The notes beneath the pieces are model-generated. The model saw nothing but the letters and a program-made list of their open reading frames with translations. It was not told the DNA's origin and did no database searches. DNA of 64,000 bases, from positions 67,320,231 through 67,384,230 of the forward strand of contig OY740768.1 in assembly GCA_963513935.1 (NCBI GenBank). The letters run 5' to 3'. Positions 1 to 11,759 of the stretch are shown piece by piece. Numbering within the stretch: the first letter of the stretch is position 1; each line of letters starts with the position of its first letter. Origin of the DNA: Aphrophora alni. Lineage: Eukaryota; Arthropoda; Insecta; Hemiptera; Aphrophoridae. The position numbers were made by a program, and so were the translations under genes.

Positions 1-263
1 AAAACTTAGCTGAGATAAATGTCAACACGTTAAGAAATGCCTTGCATAAACGAAATACTAGTGCTTCTCCAACAAGAATGGTGAATGGTGGCCACTTCGA
101 ACACCTGTTTTAATAACTTTAACATGTAAGAATTTGAATAATTTTAAAATAAAAAAATTAAATTCCGTTTAATTACAAAAATAAAATTATGTACTTTATT
201 TTGTTCTATTAAGAAACAAATAAACTATACTACACTGTTGAGCACACTGTGGCAAACTTAAAG

Positions 264-390
264 ATTAAGATCAAACACCCAATACCACAATTCAATAAAA
301 TAAGATATATTGTTGGCTTAGTACAAACAAGTAACGTAAAGAAATAAATCTTGTTTTATTGAATTGTGGTATTGGGTGTTTGATTTTAAT
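264..390. repeat. Near-perfect inverted repeat (foldback)
   Basis: The two arms, 264-304 and 350-390, are reverse complements over 41 nt with about two mismatches and are separated by a 45-nt AT-rich loop. The core of each arm contains AATACCACAATTC or its complement. Such high arm identity in neutral AT-rich DNA implies a recent origin, either as a small foldback/MITE or as an inverted duplication. No coding potential is seen. A short minus-strand open frame across 292-477 only reads through the arm. Confidence 0.85.
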
Positions 391-1364
391 AAATGAACTA
401 TAGTCAATTAAAGTTTTAACTTTTGAAAGACCGGGTATACTAAAATGCAATGTCGTTGACTTAATGTTTGTTGTCAATATACAGACTGGGTTAAAACATT
501 CATTTCATTTTAATGTATCTCGATTGCCTATCGGTGAAATTTAAGGCGTACCATCAGGTCTGAGTCATGGCTTGTGTAGATTGTAAAGTTCCTTTACAAA
601 AGTTTTGCTATGAGTTCGATACTATGAAAAAAATGAAAAAAAATATATAGAGAGAAAACTTGGTAAGAGCAGATATGTTTCCAATAATTATTCACATTTA
701 GTGTGTGAATAAATATGAACAATTTGTCACATGTATTGATTCTATAGTACATAATTTATTTAGCTAATATCAAAAAAGTGTGTAACACAGTGAAAAAGAT
801 ATACAGTTTATTATTTAGTCTTTTAAGAGTATTTTATTCAATACTGCATATGAAAAATATTGTTTAAAGTTATAGTTTCGTTATCCAAGACTTTTATTAG
901 CTCTTCAAATAGTGATTAGCTCTTCAAAAGTTTCATAAGTGTTCTATACTATTATCTAATAATTAAACTATTGTATCATCTGTATAACATCAATTTGACC
1001 TACATCATCTAGTTAATCTTAGTCAGGTATATAGTATGCATATTATACTTAAGACTAACGTCAGATTTGTAATCCCAGATGTGGATTTCTTGACGATTTA
1101 ACACAGACTTAATGTGATGGCGAGCGAACAAAAAAAAAAACAACGTTGCTGAACACAGTTATATCATATTTGACAATGATCGAGCGACAAAACTGTTTTC
1201 TTCCTGTATTGCATTTTAAAAATTAAACATACTTTTTCACTTGTCATGATCTAAAGACAGGGTGAATATTATTTTAGCATGCCGTCCTGTTCGATAACAT
1301 TGTCGTAGTTTCCATCGCTAGCAGTTCAAAAATTAACATAGATACTTTAACTATGTAATTTAGG

Positions 1365-1365
<1 letters not shown>
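391..1365. other. AT-rich sequence without recognised features
   Basis: No open frame longer than 60 codons, no repeat structure and no RNA gene is visible here. It contains short A or T runs only. Confidence 0.6.

Positions 1366-1455
<90 letters not shown>
1366..1455. repeat. (TC)n microsatellite
   Basis: About 90 bp of uninterrupted CT dinucleotide repeat (about 45 units). A purity and length like this make it likely to be length-polymorphic. It is a polypyrimidine tract able to form H-DNA-like structure. No gene adjoins it. Confidence 0.98.
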
Positions 1456-1458
<3 letters not shown>

Positions 1459-3130
1459 GCTATTATATATATAACTATTGACAAAAAACGGAAAATTTGA
1501 CATAGCTTTTGCCTATATTTTTGAGTAAATTAAAATTACAATATAATAATTTTGCATGTTATTTTAAATGATATACCCAACCCCAGGTTTTGTAAAAATT
1601 TCTGTCTTTGAACTCGTCAAGAAAATATAATGTCTGCACACACGTTACTAGGTGGTAAAATTAAGGTTCAGTAAACCAGAGCGTAAATTGTTTTTCCTGG
1701 TAGCGCCATGTCGAAGCCTATTGACTTTTTTTAATGTTAACCTCTAGAATAATTTAAAAGTGATTAAAGTGTGAATTTTTACTCTTAACGTATTCTAGAC
1801 GAGAAAAAATACATTATCACAATTTTGTATGCGTTCGCTGAACCGATCATACACACAATATTAAGTTCGTTTAAAACTTGTATTAGTTGTTTTTTTTTTC
1901 CTCTCAGTATTCAGATATGTTTAAAGCTTAATATAAACCCGTCAACAATTTTATTGACCGACTTAATTCTGAAAACTGTAAAATACAAAAGTATGGAATG
2001 TATTAAAATGTTTTACTTAGTAGAAAGTATAAAACTGTATCTTATGAATAAAGTTTTCACATGAAATGTTGTAGGACAGTTTTAGCAATAAGTTGTGGGA
2101 GCAATTCTACATTCCTGAGTACCGCCATCATATTCTAAACTTACTACTACGAACTTGTGTTTGTCATTCATGTATTAAAGTATTTCTTGTTTTACTTTAT
2201 TAACTTTTATTATTTTGTTTACACTGAATGTTTAAAGGTGTTGGCTGATACATTTAAAAATCTTATTAGGTTTTTGTGCCCCATCCCTTTGGTTAAATTT
2301 ATATTACGTTGCGTAATCCTTTTTTCTTCATACCAGTTATTGCCGTTATTAACATTATTTGTTTGAGTAACATTACTGTCATATTTATTCTTATTTATTT
2401 GTGTCAGAACATGTTATTTTCAAATTGCTTATAAAAAATGAACGTGAAAACTAGCTTGCATTGTCAGTGACCGGTACATAAGAGAAATACGATTGGAGTT
2501 ATAGAGATGACGTTTGGAACGAAGCATCTTGTGGTGTTGAGCGAATAAGATTATTCAACCTAAGGAAACCACATCAGGGAACGTAAAAGGTATTTTTTGA
2601 ATATAAATAGTGTCATACAGAGAGGTGTCATCAGTCACACATCGTACCCTATGCATTAAACAGGTTCTTTGTTGGTATTCAGTTGTATTCAACGTTCTCT
2701 TCTTCACATCTGTACATTTTATCTTTTAATGAAAAATGTTTAATTTTACTTCAAAATATGTAATTGTGGTACGTTAGCAAATATACATAAAAGGCTTTGT
2801 AGCTCTTGAGCGACATATATAATACACAATTCCGTTATTCTGTCTGTAACAATATATTTGAATACATACGTTTAGTGTTTCGCTTTTGAAGAATCGGATC
2901 TTCTACGTCTTTTTCTCTCAGTAATTTGCGTTTCTATAGACGTCCTTAAACACTCAAACAAAACATAATATAAAACACGCAGCTCATCTGTACAATATGC
3001 TGTTAAATAGTATCGTTTCTCTACACATCTCCATAAAAAAAAAATATATATATCTCCTTAATATTACAATTAAATAATAAGCTAAAAGCTCATATTGCTC
3101 GTTTTGTGTACTCCTTTATTTAAAGGATTT
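1456..3130. other. AT-rich sequence, short chance ORFs only
   Basis: Two plus-strand open frames (1825-2064 and 2157-2366) encode Ile/Phe/Leu/Tyr-rich peptides typical of translated AT-rich DNA. They have no recognisable motif and no visible splice or promoter context. I do not call genes here. Confidence 0.6.
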
Positions 3131-3132
3131 TT

Positions 3133-3220
3133 GTGGAAGCGGCTTAACTCAGTTGGTAGTGGAATCTCACCGCAATTCGTATTAGTGAACGGTCATTGGT
3201 TAAGCAGTTGATGACATTGC
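3133..3220 (+). repeat. Degenerate tRNA-like (possible SINE head or tRNA pseudogene)
   Basis: TAACTCAGTTGG matches the RNA polymerase III A box (TRGCNNAGYNGG) with one mismatch and is followed by GTAG as in a tRNA D arm. About 50 nt downstream a box-B-like GGTTAAGCAGT is badly decayed (consensus GGTTCGANTCC). The anticodon arm cannot be folded convincingly. It is best read as an old tRNA-derived SINE or tRNA pseudogene; chance resemblance of the A box alone is possible. Confidence 0.3.
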
Positions 3221-3224
3221 GTTT

Positions 3225-3870
3225 TCCCTGTATTACCTACTCCTAAATTACAAACAAATATTTGTAAAACAATTCGTACCAAAATCGTTGAAATCAGAAT
3301 ATAGTCTCAATCGGAAAATTCATAAAAATCAACTTTATTTTGACAATTTTCTTACTGTCCTGTGTGCTGAACCTTCTCAAAAATCAATTTTTGTTCAATT
3401 GGTTAAAATTTAACAAAGTTACGTATCATTTTATGTTATTAAGTAATGATGGAACTAGGAATTTATTATGCTGTAATGATATGTTTATAAATTTGATGTT
3501 GTTTATTAGATTAGAGAAGGAACTGTATAGGTACAAACAATGGAAGATAAATAAAATGCACTAACTTTCCAACACACCCACATTTTAAATAATAGTCTAA
3601 GAAAATAAAAAACCATTCATCACATCTCCCTAAAGTAGTCAATTCAGGCAATATCGACGAAAAGAGGTAGAATATTTCAAAATTGGTAAAAGCAATATGG
3701 AATTAATTTTGATAAAATGTAAAGTTTATGACTAAATGTTTAGAAATAATAAATAAATAAAAAATAACTTAAATTTTGGAATTTATTTAGTTGCAGAATT
3801 AATTTTAAAATTGGTTTGGGTCTTTTCATCCAAATTTAATTGAAATCAACTTGCTTCATTTTTTTACCTA
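3225..3870. other. AT-rich sequence
   Basis: A 74-codon plus-strand frame (3340-3564) is low complexity and has no motif. Nothing else is recognised. Confidence 0.55.
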
Positions 3871-3874
3871 TAAT

Positions 3875-4055
3875 TATTGACCCGGCCTTTTTGTTAGAGC
3901 CGATTTTGAAAAATCAAATTGTATGCCCCATACATTTTGAAACATTAACGCTTCCATATCCCAAATTTTATCAAAATCGATCAACCGTTTTGTTGTAGCG
4001 TACTGTACGGATTACAAGACGGGCATGACAGACAAAAACAGTCTCTTAGACTCAG
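3875..4055 (+). repeat. Probable dispersed-repeat remnant
   Basis: This stretch is richer in G+C than its surroundings. It carries wording typical of old interspersed elements in arthropod genomes: a segment reading like 'AAATTTTATCAAAATCGATCAACCGTTTTG' in degenerate form, followed by GACAGACAAAAAC. A related block is seen at about 5395-5670. Without alignment to a repeat library the family cannot be named. Confidence 0.35.
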
Positions 4056-4059
4056 AAAC

Positions 4060-5390
4060 TTCAAAACGTATATTTCTATGAACAATTCAACATCCTCTTT
4101 TTTATCTATAGGCCCTAACAAAACCTTTTTATTCTAGATGTTTTAGTTAAAAGTAATGCCCATAATTGAACGGATTTGAAACAAAGAATTTAATAATAGA
4201 CATTTTAGAAAGAATAACTTAGTGATAGGAATATCCTTCAGGCCGTAATTAAGGATAATTAAATACATTTTTATCTTCTTTATTTTGTTTTTCATTTAAA
4301 GGAATTGTAGAAAGTATTCTAATACTTTTTAATTAAAAAAATCTTTATTTATTCCAATAAATTAGTTTTAATTAAACTAGTTGTTCCTTTTTAATGTATC
4401 ATAATCATATGACATCTATCAGTATAAATTTTGTCATGTGTCAAAAAAGTAATGTAGAGTTTTAATAATGATATACTGTTGAAAGTAACTGAATCCAAAA
4501 CAAATCGATTGTCTGAATGGTGTTTTTAGTCTATGCAGTTTGCTACGGATATAACCACCGATTTTTGTTAGATTTGAAACATTCCCATTACCACAAATAT
4601 TTAAACCAACTAACCTAAGGTTAAAACACAAAATTATCAAAGTTTGCTCAATTGCGTTCAACAAAACGTATTAGTCGCCACCTTACGTAACATGCGTTTT
4701 GGTGAATCGTGAAGTTGTTTGACTCTTGAACAAATGTGAGCAGTGTGCAGACAATATAAGACGGTTAGTTTAGGTTATAGATTCGCCAATAAATTAGAAA
4801 ACCAATAGAAGACAGTATAAGAAATGTATACAAAAAAATGAAGTTTTAAAATGTAATTTTTATTATTTTGCCTTTTGTATAACACTTTTCTATTTTAATG
4901 CAATATGTCTATAGATTATTGCCGTTTAAACATAATAATACATATAATCTTTAATGTAATATTTTTTAAATAGTTAAAGAAACTGAATTACGTATTTAAA
5001 ATTTGTGAACAAACCGCCATTGAATTCAGGATTAATTAATTATCCTGGAGGTAGCACTTTCAGTCTATGATTCAAATTCAAATACCCTAATTAATTAAAG
5101 TCCTTTTCATTATCCTTTGGTGTAATGACTGAATACAAATTTAATTACAAAATTACTTGATACATGACAGAAGTGTCTTGAGCTCTATCTTGGGGTTAGT
5201 TTTAGCCTCATTTAATGTCAATGTCTGTATTTTAGTATAGTACATTCTATATAATTAATTAATCTTTCACTTACTTATTAGATTATACTTGTTCACGTTT
5301 TTAATGTATTAATTATTTAACCAATTAATGCTGTAATGTTTGTAGGTTTTGTATTACAGCCGCTCTCGTTACAAAGTTAAAGTTAGACAT
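4060..5390. other. AT-rich sequence with a short palindrome
   Basis: No gene is recognised. A near-perfect palindrome, AGGATTAATTAATTATCCT, lies near 5030-5048 and could form a small cruciform. A 76-codon minus-strand frame (4434-4664) has no motif. Confidence 0.5.
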
Positions 5391-5394
5391 TATA

Positions 5395-5680
5395 ATAGGA
5401 GCCGATTTTGTGACCCACATCACATTTTGGAATATAAGATATGTTTCTAAAAGTTGTCACATTTTTTTTTTCCAAATTCGACATAATTATACTTTTACTC
5501 TCTCATATATACATAGTTTAAAGTTATATGATAGTTCAAAGAAATCAATGTGGAGTTTTTGTATGATTTTTCGAATGACGTGTGTCTGTTATTTGTACAA
5601 TAGAAATGTCACGATCGATTTTAATCAAATTTGCTATGTAGGTACATTTTTGCCCATATCTTGGGATTTATAATTCAAAA
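5395..5680 (+). repeat. Second dispersed-repeat remnant
   Basis: It begins with GGAGCCGATTTTG, the same word as AGAGCCGATTTTG near 3900. It contains CGATCGATTTTAATCAAATTTG, the decayed form of a string common in interspersed elements. An 87-codon open frame across it (5410-5673) has no protein motif and probably just reads the repeat. Confidence 0.35.
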
Positions 5681-5757
5681 TAAATTTTGAGTAGGTTATA
5701 TTATATTTTTATACATACTTAAAAAATATCGATTGTTAAATATCAAAATGACGATAG

Positions 5758-5783
5758 TTTTTTTTTTTTTTTTTTTTTTTTTT
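5758..5783. repeat. Poly-T run (26 nt)
   Basis: A pure 26-nt T run. If it is the tail of a retroposed copy, the element would lie on the minus strand, but no recognisable body adjoins it. Confidence 0.95.
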
Positions 5784-6058
5784 GAAAACTAGCGATTCCC
5801 TATTAATTATACTATGATCTACATTTGCCGAATGTGAGTAACTTGAAAATCTGCATCAGTGGTATCAACAAATTTTTTATAGTGCAAACATTAAGAGATT
5901 TAGTACTGAAAATCTTAAATTATCCTAACCTACAAAATTTAGGAAAAATTTTGTTTTAATCTATCTAGTAGCCAAAATTGTAGTCAAGTAGCTAAATTTT
6001 ACTTGTTAATATTAAACAAAGGTCTTCAAATTTTAAAATTCTGGTAGTTTGAAATAGT

Positions 6059-6076
6059 AAAAAAAAAAAAAAAAAA
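6059..6076. repeat. Poly-A run (18 nt)
   Basis: A pure 18-nt A run about 275 bp after the poly-T at 5758. The two may bracket an old insertion, but no element sequence is recognised between them. Confidence 0.9.
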
Positions 6077-6079
6077 TTC

Positions 6080-6840
6080 CTTCTTCCCAAGGATTATACA
6101 TGCTATTTTGTTCATCTTGGCGATCTGTATATAGTGAATATCGATCGAATATCAATAATCCATTAATGCCAGTACATAAATGGAAATCGCGGCCTATCAC
6201 ATAGATTTTCGAACAATTTCATAACTCTCTATAGCCTAGTATGTTTTTGCATATTGTTCATTATACTTCTTACAGAAAAGACATGGTGATAAAAAATATA
6301 TATTATATACTTTTATATAATATTTATTTATATTATACAACTTTTTTTTCTTTATGCGTTTAATACAAAATGTCCAAAAAGCCCAATACAGTAATTTTTC
6401 CCAACTGATTTCGATCAATGTTTCCTCATAGTTTTTAATATTATAGCCTTATAAAATAACCCATAACCTTGTAAATATATTGATTTGTAATAATACTAAT
6501 ACATTTACAAAATATTAGATCATTAATTTTAAATATATTTATATTTTATGGTCGGGGAAAATTTTGATTTTCTATACATTTCGTAGAAAGATTTGCATCT
6601 TTCAAAGATCCCAAAAGACTCATCATACCAATCGAAGTAGTTAAGACCAATGTTAATTACCATATGATTTTTGTTATCAGCTGTTATAAATTATTTTGTG
6701 ATGTTTATGTTTATCTTTTTCGCAGTGTCAGATATTCTTAAAATAACCTTATTTACTGTAATGTATCTTTCAAACTTTGTACTCTAATAAATAATATGTT
6801 AGTTTCAGTAGTGGTCTCGGCTGGACCTAATCATGTTGTA
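6080..6840. other. AT-rich sequence
   Basis: No gene, structured repeat or RNA gene is recognised. Confidence 0.55.
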
Positions 6841-6959
6841 GGCTACTAGTTTGACCTACCTCAGTCTCCTTTATAAAATTTATAATGAAAACAGTAATTT
6901 TAAGGAAAATTTAAGTTTAAGGAAAACAGTAATCCCCAAAACACAGGAATTTATACTAC

Positions 6960-7000
6960 TCTTATGTACGTTTCGATGGCATGGTCCTCATCTTCAGAGG
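6960..7000 (-). repeat. Hairpin motif CTGAAGATG...CATCGAAACG
   Basis: On the minus strand, CTGAAGATG and CATCGAAACG (positions 6996 down to 6969) flank a short loop, giving a GATG/CATC stem next to GAAACG. The same architecture, CTGANGATGG followed by a short arm and GAAACG, recurs in the foldback at 19545-19803, and a related one occurs at 24321-24340. The motif is probably part of an interspersed element. Confidence 0.45.
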
Positions 7001-7084
7001 TTTGCAGCTAAACTGAAACCGACTAAAACCAAACCTTAGATCCAAATAAATTCCCCTCCCACTCTTTTATAATTGACAGGTTTG

Positions 7085-7320
7085 CAACCTTATAGATATG
7101 GTATAATCAGACATTTGCCATCATTTGTGTACATGCGAAACGCATCGTTTCGAGGGTATAAATCAACTTTCGTTATCAAGTGTTAAACCTAGAAGATAAA
7201 AGAGAGAAAAAAACACCAATTTAGTCTAGTATCCTAGGGGCATGTTGGAAACTAAAACTTAACCTAAGAAAGACCGTAAGCCTAAAAATAGGCCTGAGCT
7301 GTCAAAGCTAAGACAAATAC
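7085..7320 (+). repeat. Dispersed repeat family A, copy 1
   Basis: It aligns by eye with 39585-39800 in the same orientation. Shared words, in order, include TGCCATCATTTGT, a TTTCGAG segment, CGTTATCAAG, a GAAGAT(A/G)AAA run and GGCCTGAGCTGTCAAA. Intervening bases have diverged and there are small indels, so both copies are old. No coding potential. The pair defines a dispersed element of at least 220 bp. Confidence 0.75.
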
Positions 7321-8620
7321 AAACGTGATAAAAAAAATGTGTTTCTTTAATTTAACATTATTTAAATCTATGCTATTGTTGGTTTGAAATATGTGTTCGT
7401 TCAATCACTCAGGTCTATTATAAGGTCAAAATGAAACTCGTTATAATTGTTCTTTTTGTTTGGCTAATATAAATCTTATCACGAGTCACATTTAATTTCA
7501 TAAATTCCCGACTTTTCCAACATCGGAATTTTATCGTTTTGATTTTCAAATAATTGCCTAAGGATATTTTGTAGGCTATTTAAGTTACAATTATAAGCCA
7601 CAAACCACATATCCAAGGGTAGGGTGCTACTGTTTTTGTGGTTTGCGGATTGATTGTTTTTCTTATTGTGAATATCGCCATAGGGCTCCTAGAGTATTTG
7701 ATTTCTTTCCGACGACAGGTACTTGTATAAATAGACGCTTAAAACAAATAAAGGTTCAATACTTTATTACTCTTCTACACTTTTACAACTAGACGTATTA
7801 TTATTGCATTTTTTTTTCTGAACAGTTTTTATTATTAAATAAAAAATGCTTCAGAAATTATTTTGTAAAAACTTTGAACATAGCGTTAAATTTAAGTCTA
7901 TTCTACTTGGAGTTTAATTAAAATTTGTTTACACGGCTTAGAACGTCCTTACAATCACTTTTTCCCCGCCTTTCACGTAATCTGTGAACACATTTCATTA
8001 GTCGAACGTTAGTTACGAGGAAAGATGGCTGCTTCACGTCAAATTGGAAAGGCAATAAAATCCGTGACGACCCTCGCATCTGGAAGAGTGGATTAATCCT
8101 TGTGCCTTACAGGCTTGTCCGTGATAACAGTCAAATTGTTTATATCATTGGAGAGGGGGAGGGGATAACAAATACTTTGTATTCAGCTCCAGCCGAAGCA
8201 CTTTATTAACGAACTGACGACAATGGAACTTGATATGAGGCGTGAACGCTGCAATATATACTCCTTTTAAAATCTTCCAATGGCTTCTAAACCCCATCCT
8301 TGATATATCACACAACGGAAATGAAATAATAGATACTTTTCTTGTATCTATTTCGAGAAAGAGATTGTTTAAAAAAATGTTTGTTTCTTTTCTAAACTGA
8401 CACTTTTAGACGCTAATTTTGTACTTCTACTTGAATTATAAAAGGATACACATTTCATTACTTGTGTTTTTAAACAATTTCTGTGAGAAGCAGAACTCAC
8501 ATAGATGGTTAATGCATTCCATAAATCGTTCTTGTAAACACAATGTCGATATTCCCTAGCGAGCTGTCGCTCTATTTATAAACTAAGAAGTAATAGTGTA
8601 TAATAGTAATATTATTCCTG
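7321..8620. other. Non-coding sequence without recognised features
   Basis: No open frame longer than 60 codons and no repeat structure. Base composition is slightly less AT-rich near 8020-8300. I see no gene there. Confidence 0.55.
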
Positions 8621-8681
8621 CTACTGGTGTCCCTGTTGACAGTTTCACAGCTACTGTAAACAGGGACACTAGTTACAGTAG
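8621..8681. repeat. Small foldback repeat
   Basis: Left arm 8621-8643 and right arm 8653-8681 are inverted copies. The core GTGTCCCTGTTNACAGT pairs over 17 of 19 nt, with a 4-5 nt insertion in the right arm near its outer end. The loop is about 9 nt. It is a MITE-sized hairpin, though the GTGTCC word alone does not identify a family. Confidence 0.75.
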
Positions 8682-8803
8682 AGTGCCTTCCATTGTGATT
8701 GTGATTTACCATTTACTTTTCGATGTGTATAAATACCGGAATGGTAACGTTCTTAGTTTGAAACGTTCCCTTACCCCCACAATTATAACGTGGATGTTTA
8801 GTG

Positions 8804-8841
8804 GTTACACACCCACACCCACACACACACACACACACACG

Positions 8842-8919
<78 letters not shown>
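8804..8919. repeat. (CA)n microsatellite with a CG core
   Basis: About 115 bp of CA repeat interrupted by about five CG units at 8840-8849. Alternating purine-pyrimidine sequence of this kind is a classic Z-DNA former. Open frames on both strands across it (Thr-His and Cys-Val repeats) are translations of the microsatellite and not genes. Confidence 0.97.
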
Positions 8920-8921
<2 letters not shown>

Positions 8922-11380
8922 TTTTCCTGTGAAAGTTTTGAAATCTGTTCAATTTTAACATTTTATTTTAATTTTTACCTGTCTTTTTGCCCGTTTATAA
9001 CACTATATTTAATATTTTAAGAGGGCGCTGTGTTCCTGGGCATCTGATTCCACGTTTTGAAACCGTGCAGTTATTGTCGTGACTACCATTTTAAAACAGA
9101 AAATAAAATTTAAAAGCCTACGTATATATAGGCTATATGGAAACGTAGGTCTAAACCATTCATAATTTTCGTAACGATTGATACTAACTGCGTAACAAAG
9201 ATACATAAGAGATACCGAATTGTCGAGTTAAAACAGGATCTTAGTCTGCTCGGGCGATAATTATTCTTTGGTTCTATTTTATAAATTGTTGTAATGTTTC
9301 AATTTAATGGGTTCTGTATTTATTTTTTTTAGACGCTGCATTTGTATAAACAATTATTTTCACGTTATGTTCTCTTTTTTCAAAGTGTGTAGACGAAATT
9401 TATAAATATCCAGTTCAAAGCTACTACACCAATACAAAAAAATGTGACGATGTCGGGTCATTTGGATATTTTGAGACTATCGTTTTTATTAATCTCTTTC
9501 ATGGGTGATGTATGCACAAATTCTGATTAATTTTTTTTGCTTTTAAACCCTCAACAAATTTCAAAAATCCTTAAAAATGTTTATTTAAATCCCGTAAGAA
9601 ATACATTTAAAAGATTATAAATTAAATAGCGATAATTTTTGGTTATACAGTGTTGATAAATCATGACATTTGACAACGTGAACAAATATTTAACACTTCT
9701 TCAAATTTTTCATTTTTGAAAAGATAGCCTTATCAGTAATCCTTTATTTTCACTACTATCTTGTAAAATGTAAATACAATCAAAAACTATTATTTTTAAA
9801 TAATTATAATATAACTTATTTGTATAACAAGAAAATTAAAATGGAAAATACTTAATATTTCGGTTGACAACTTTATTTTCAAACTTTATCAAAAGTAAAA
9901 AACTATAATTTTTATAAAAATGGTTTACTAAAATTAATAAATTAGACAAAATAATTTAATTTATTTTTGTCGAAATAAAAACAACGTTGTTCTTACGAGT
10001 TTCAACTTTTATTTCAACGTTATAATATAACTAGATTTAGTTTTTATTTGTTAAAAAAAATATATATATATAAAAAAAATATTAAAAAAAAAAAAAGATT
10101 ATCCACATCGTGGATCAAAATATACTTATCACATTTTTTTTCTGGCTGCTTACCTTCACAAATAACCTGGCTGATAAGTTAATTTATGGTTTACCTGTCA
10201 AAACCTACTTTTCAGAACCCCTTTCCTTACTTTCTCTACTGTATTTTTTAAAAGGTTTTTGTAAAAGTTAGGGTGTATGTGGTAACACCCTCTTCTTCTA
10301 CACAATCAGTTATTTAAAGTAATATTTATGATTCAACGAAATATGTTGATGTCATTTTGACATTTACGAATAAATAGTTCATACAATAAATCCCATATAT
10401 AAGTTAATTGGTTATCGTCATTGGGTAATTAAAACGCCCTAACTGATAAATCCTTGAATATTTGTAACCATGAGTTTAAACTGCACGAGTTTACTAAGGT
10501 CATGTAATTAATATTGGCTCCTCGTTCCATGAGCATTGGCTGCTTTACCTCCCAGGTAGTTTGTTACGCTAAGCTCCCCCGAGATTGAAGTTGGAAGGCA
10601 GTTTCTGCACCATATTTGTATTTAATTAAAACCTCGAACAATTACAAGGTCTGTAAGTATTTCAAAGGGAGTTAAAATGTCACCGTAGATGTCATACATT
10701 AAAACTAAACAACATTTACAGTTCTCTCTCGCTCTGTAACCGAGATAACGTATTTGACCTGGTTTCCGCTACATTTAACTGTAAAGCAGGTACGTTATAT
10801 TTGTCTAAATAATGGAGCACTTGATTTAATTAAGACAACATTGTAAATGAGATGGAAACTAACGTTTAATGTATTGCCATTTTTATGGAATTTATATTAA
10901 AGAAGTAGATATATGATGGTAACGCTGTTACCAGAGACGATAAAATGTCCATCGATCCCAGCCGTTGAGTAATTTAACACCATTTTTGGCTAGCTGTATA
11001 CACATATTATTAAACACTCTCGACATCGCATTTTTGGTCAAATAATATACTTGGTCGCTTTAAATGTATTTCCTAGAACGTCCTCTAGTAGCTAATTTTA
11101 AACTACATCAATGTGTCCAAACGTGTAATATACTATCACAAATAAGATAATTATTATTACAAACAAATTTTAAACGACCTTAAGTTTAAAAATAAAATTC
11201 AGGACTAGGTTAGGTTAGGTCCAGTAGTTGGAATTTTAGTAAAATTAACATGTTAGTTAATTATTCATTGAATATATGGGGACGACGTCAATAAGCCTAT
11301 AATAGATTATTACAAACTTGGTAACACCAAAGATATTCTCATCCCTATTCCTATAACGCTAGCGTATCAATCGTAGCCGG
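8920..11380. other. AT-rich sequence without recognised genes
   Basis: The stretch contains A/T-rich simple sequence near 10050-10096. A 65-codon minus-strand frame (9009-9206) has no motif. No RNA gene or structured repeat is seen. Confidence 0.55.
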
Positions 11381-11388
11381 GGTATTAT

Positions 11389-11745
11389 TTATTGTGTCCA
11401 GATGATTCGTTCACTGCCAAGTATTATTAAGTTAGAGCTAGTTGTGGTATAGACAACTTTAACATTCAGATTACGAAGTAGAGTGTCACACCGGTTAAAA
11501 GATGTCAAAGGGATCTCAAATTGTAAAATTACGGGAAATGGGAACTCAGGTGAGTTGGCCAGCTGTCCACTCCTTTTGTAAGTGTTGAACTGCATTGGCA
11601 TATTTAGGAATTTGTCCAGGAATAAGAAGTTAGATGAGTGTAGGTGCCAAATATCTTCCTCAACTGATCTGTTGCAGTAAAGGACTAGCGTGATGGTAAG
11701 AAGGTACTGTGCTTTGAATAGATATATTTCCATTATCCACCTCAC
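11389..11745 (-). CDS. Unassigned open frame, 118 codons (doubtful gene or element relic)
   Basis: The longest open frame in this part of the window sits in sequence less AT-rich than its surroundings. I do not recognise a domain. The carboxy-terminal part (residues about 85-112, with LLRNLNVKVVYTT) faintly resembles the stretch after the reverse transcriptase domain of Penelope-like elements, where an 'iLrkfnIktvf' pattern is common. The following GIY-YIG-type sequence is not seen after the stop codon. No promoter is visible, but an in-frame CAG-A sequence (about 11673) could serve as a splice acceptor. Alternatives are a decayed transposon fragment or chance. Confidence 0.2.
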   Translation of the reverse strand: MRWIMEIYLFKAQYLLTITLVLYCNRSVEEDIWHLHSSNFLFLDKFLNMPMQFNTYKRSGQLANSPEFPFPVILQFEIPLTSFNRCDTLLRNLNVKVVYTTTSSNLIILGSERIIWTQ

Positions 11746-11759
11746 TACGACTAAAATAG

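Noticed and set aside
8596..8961. Frames of 120 codons (plus) and 82 codons (minus) with Thr-His or Cys-Val runs
   Set aside because: They are produced by translating the CA microsatellite and have no other support.
11204..11222. TTAGGTTAGGT, an arthropod telomere-like word
   Set aside because: Only two units are present. Expected by chance in 64 kb of AT-rich sequence, and no longer array nearby.
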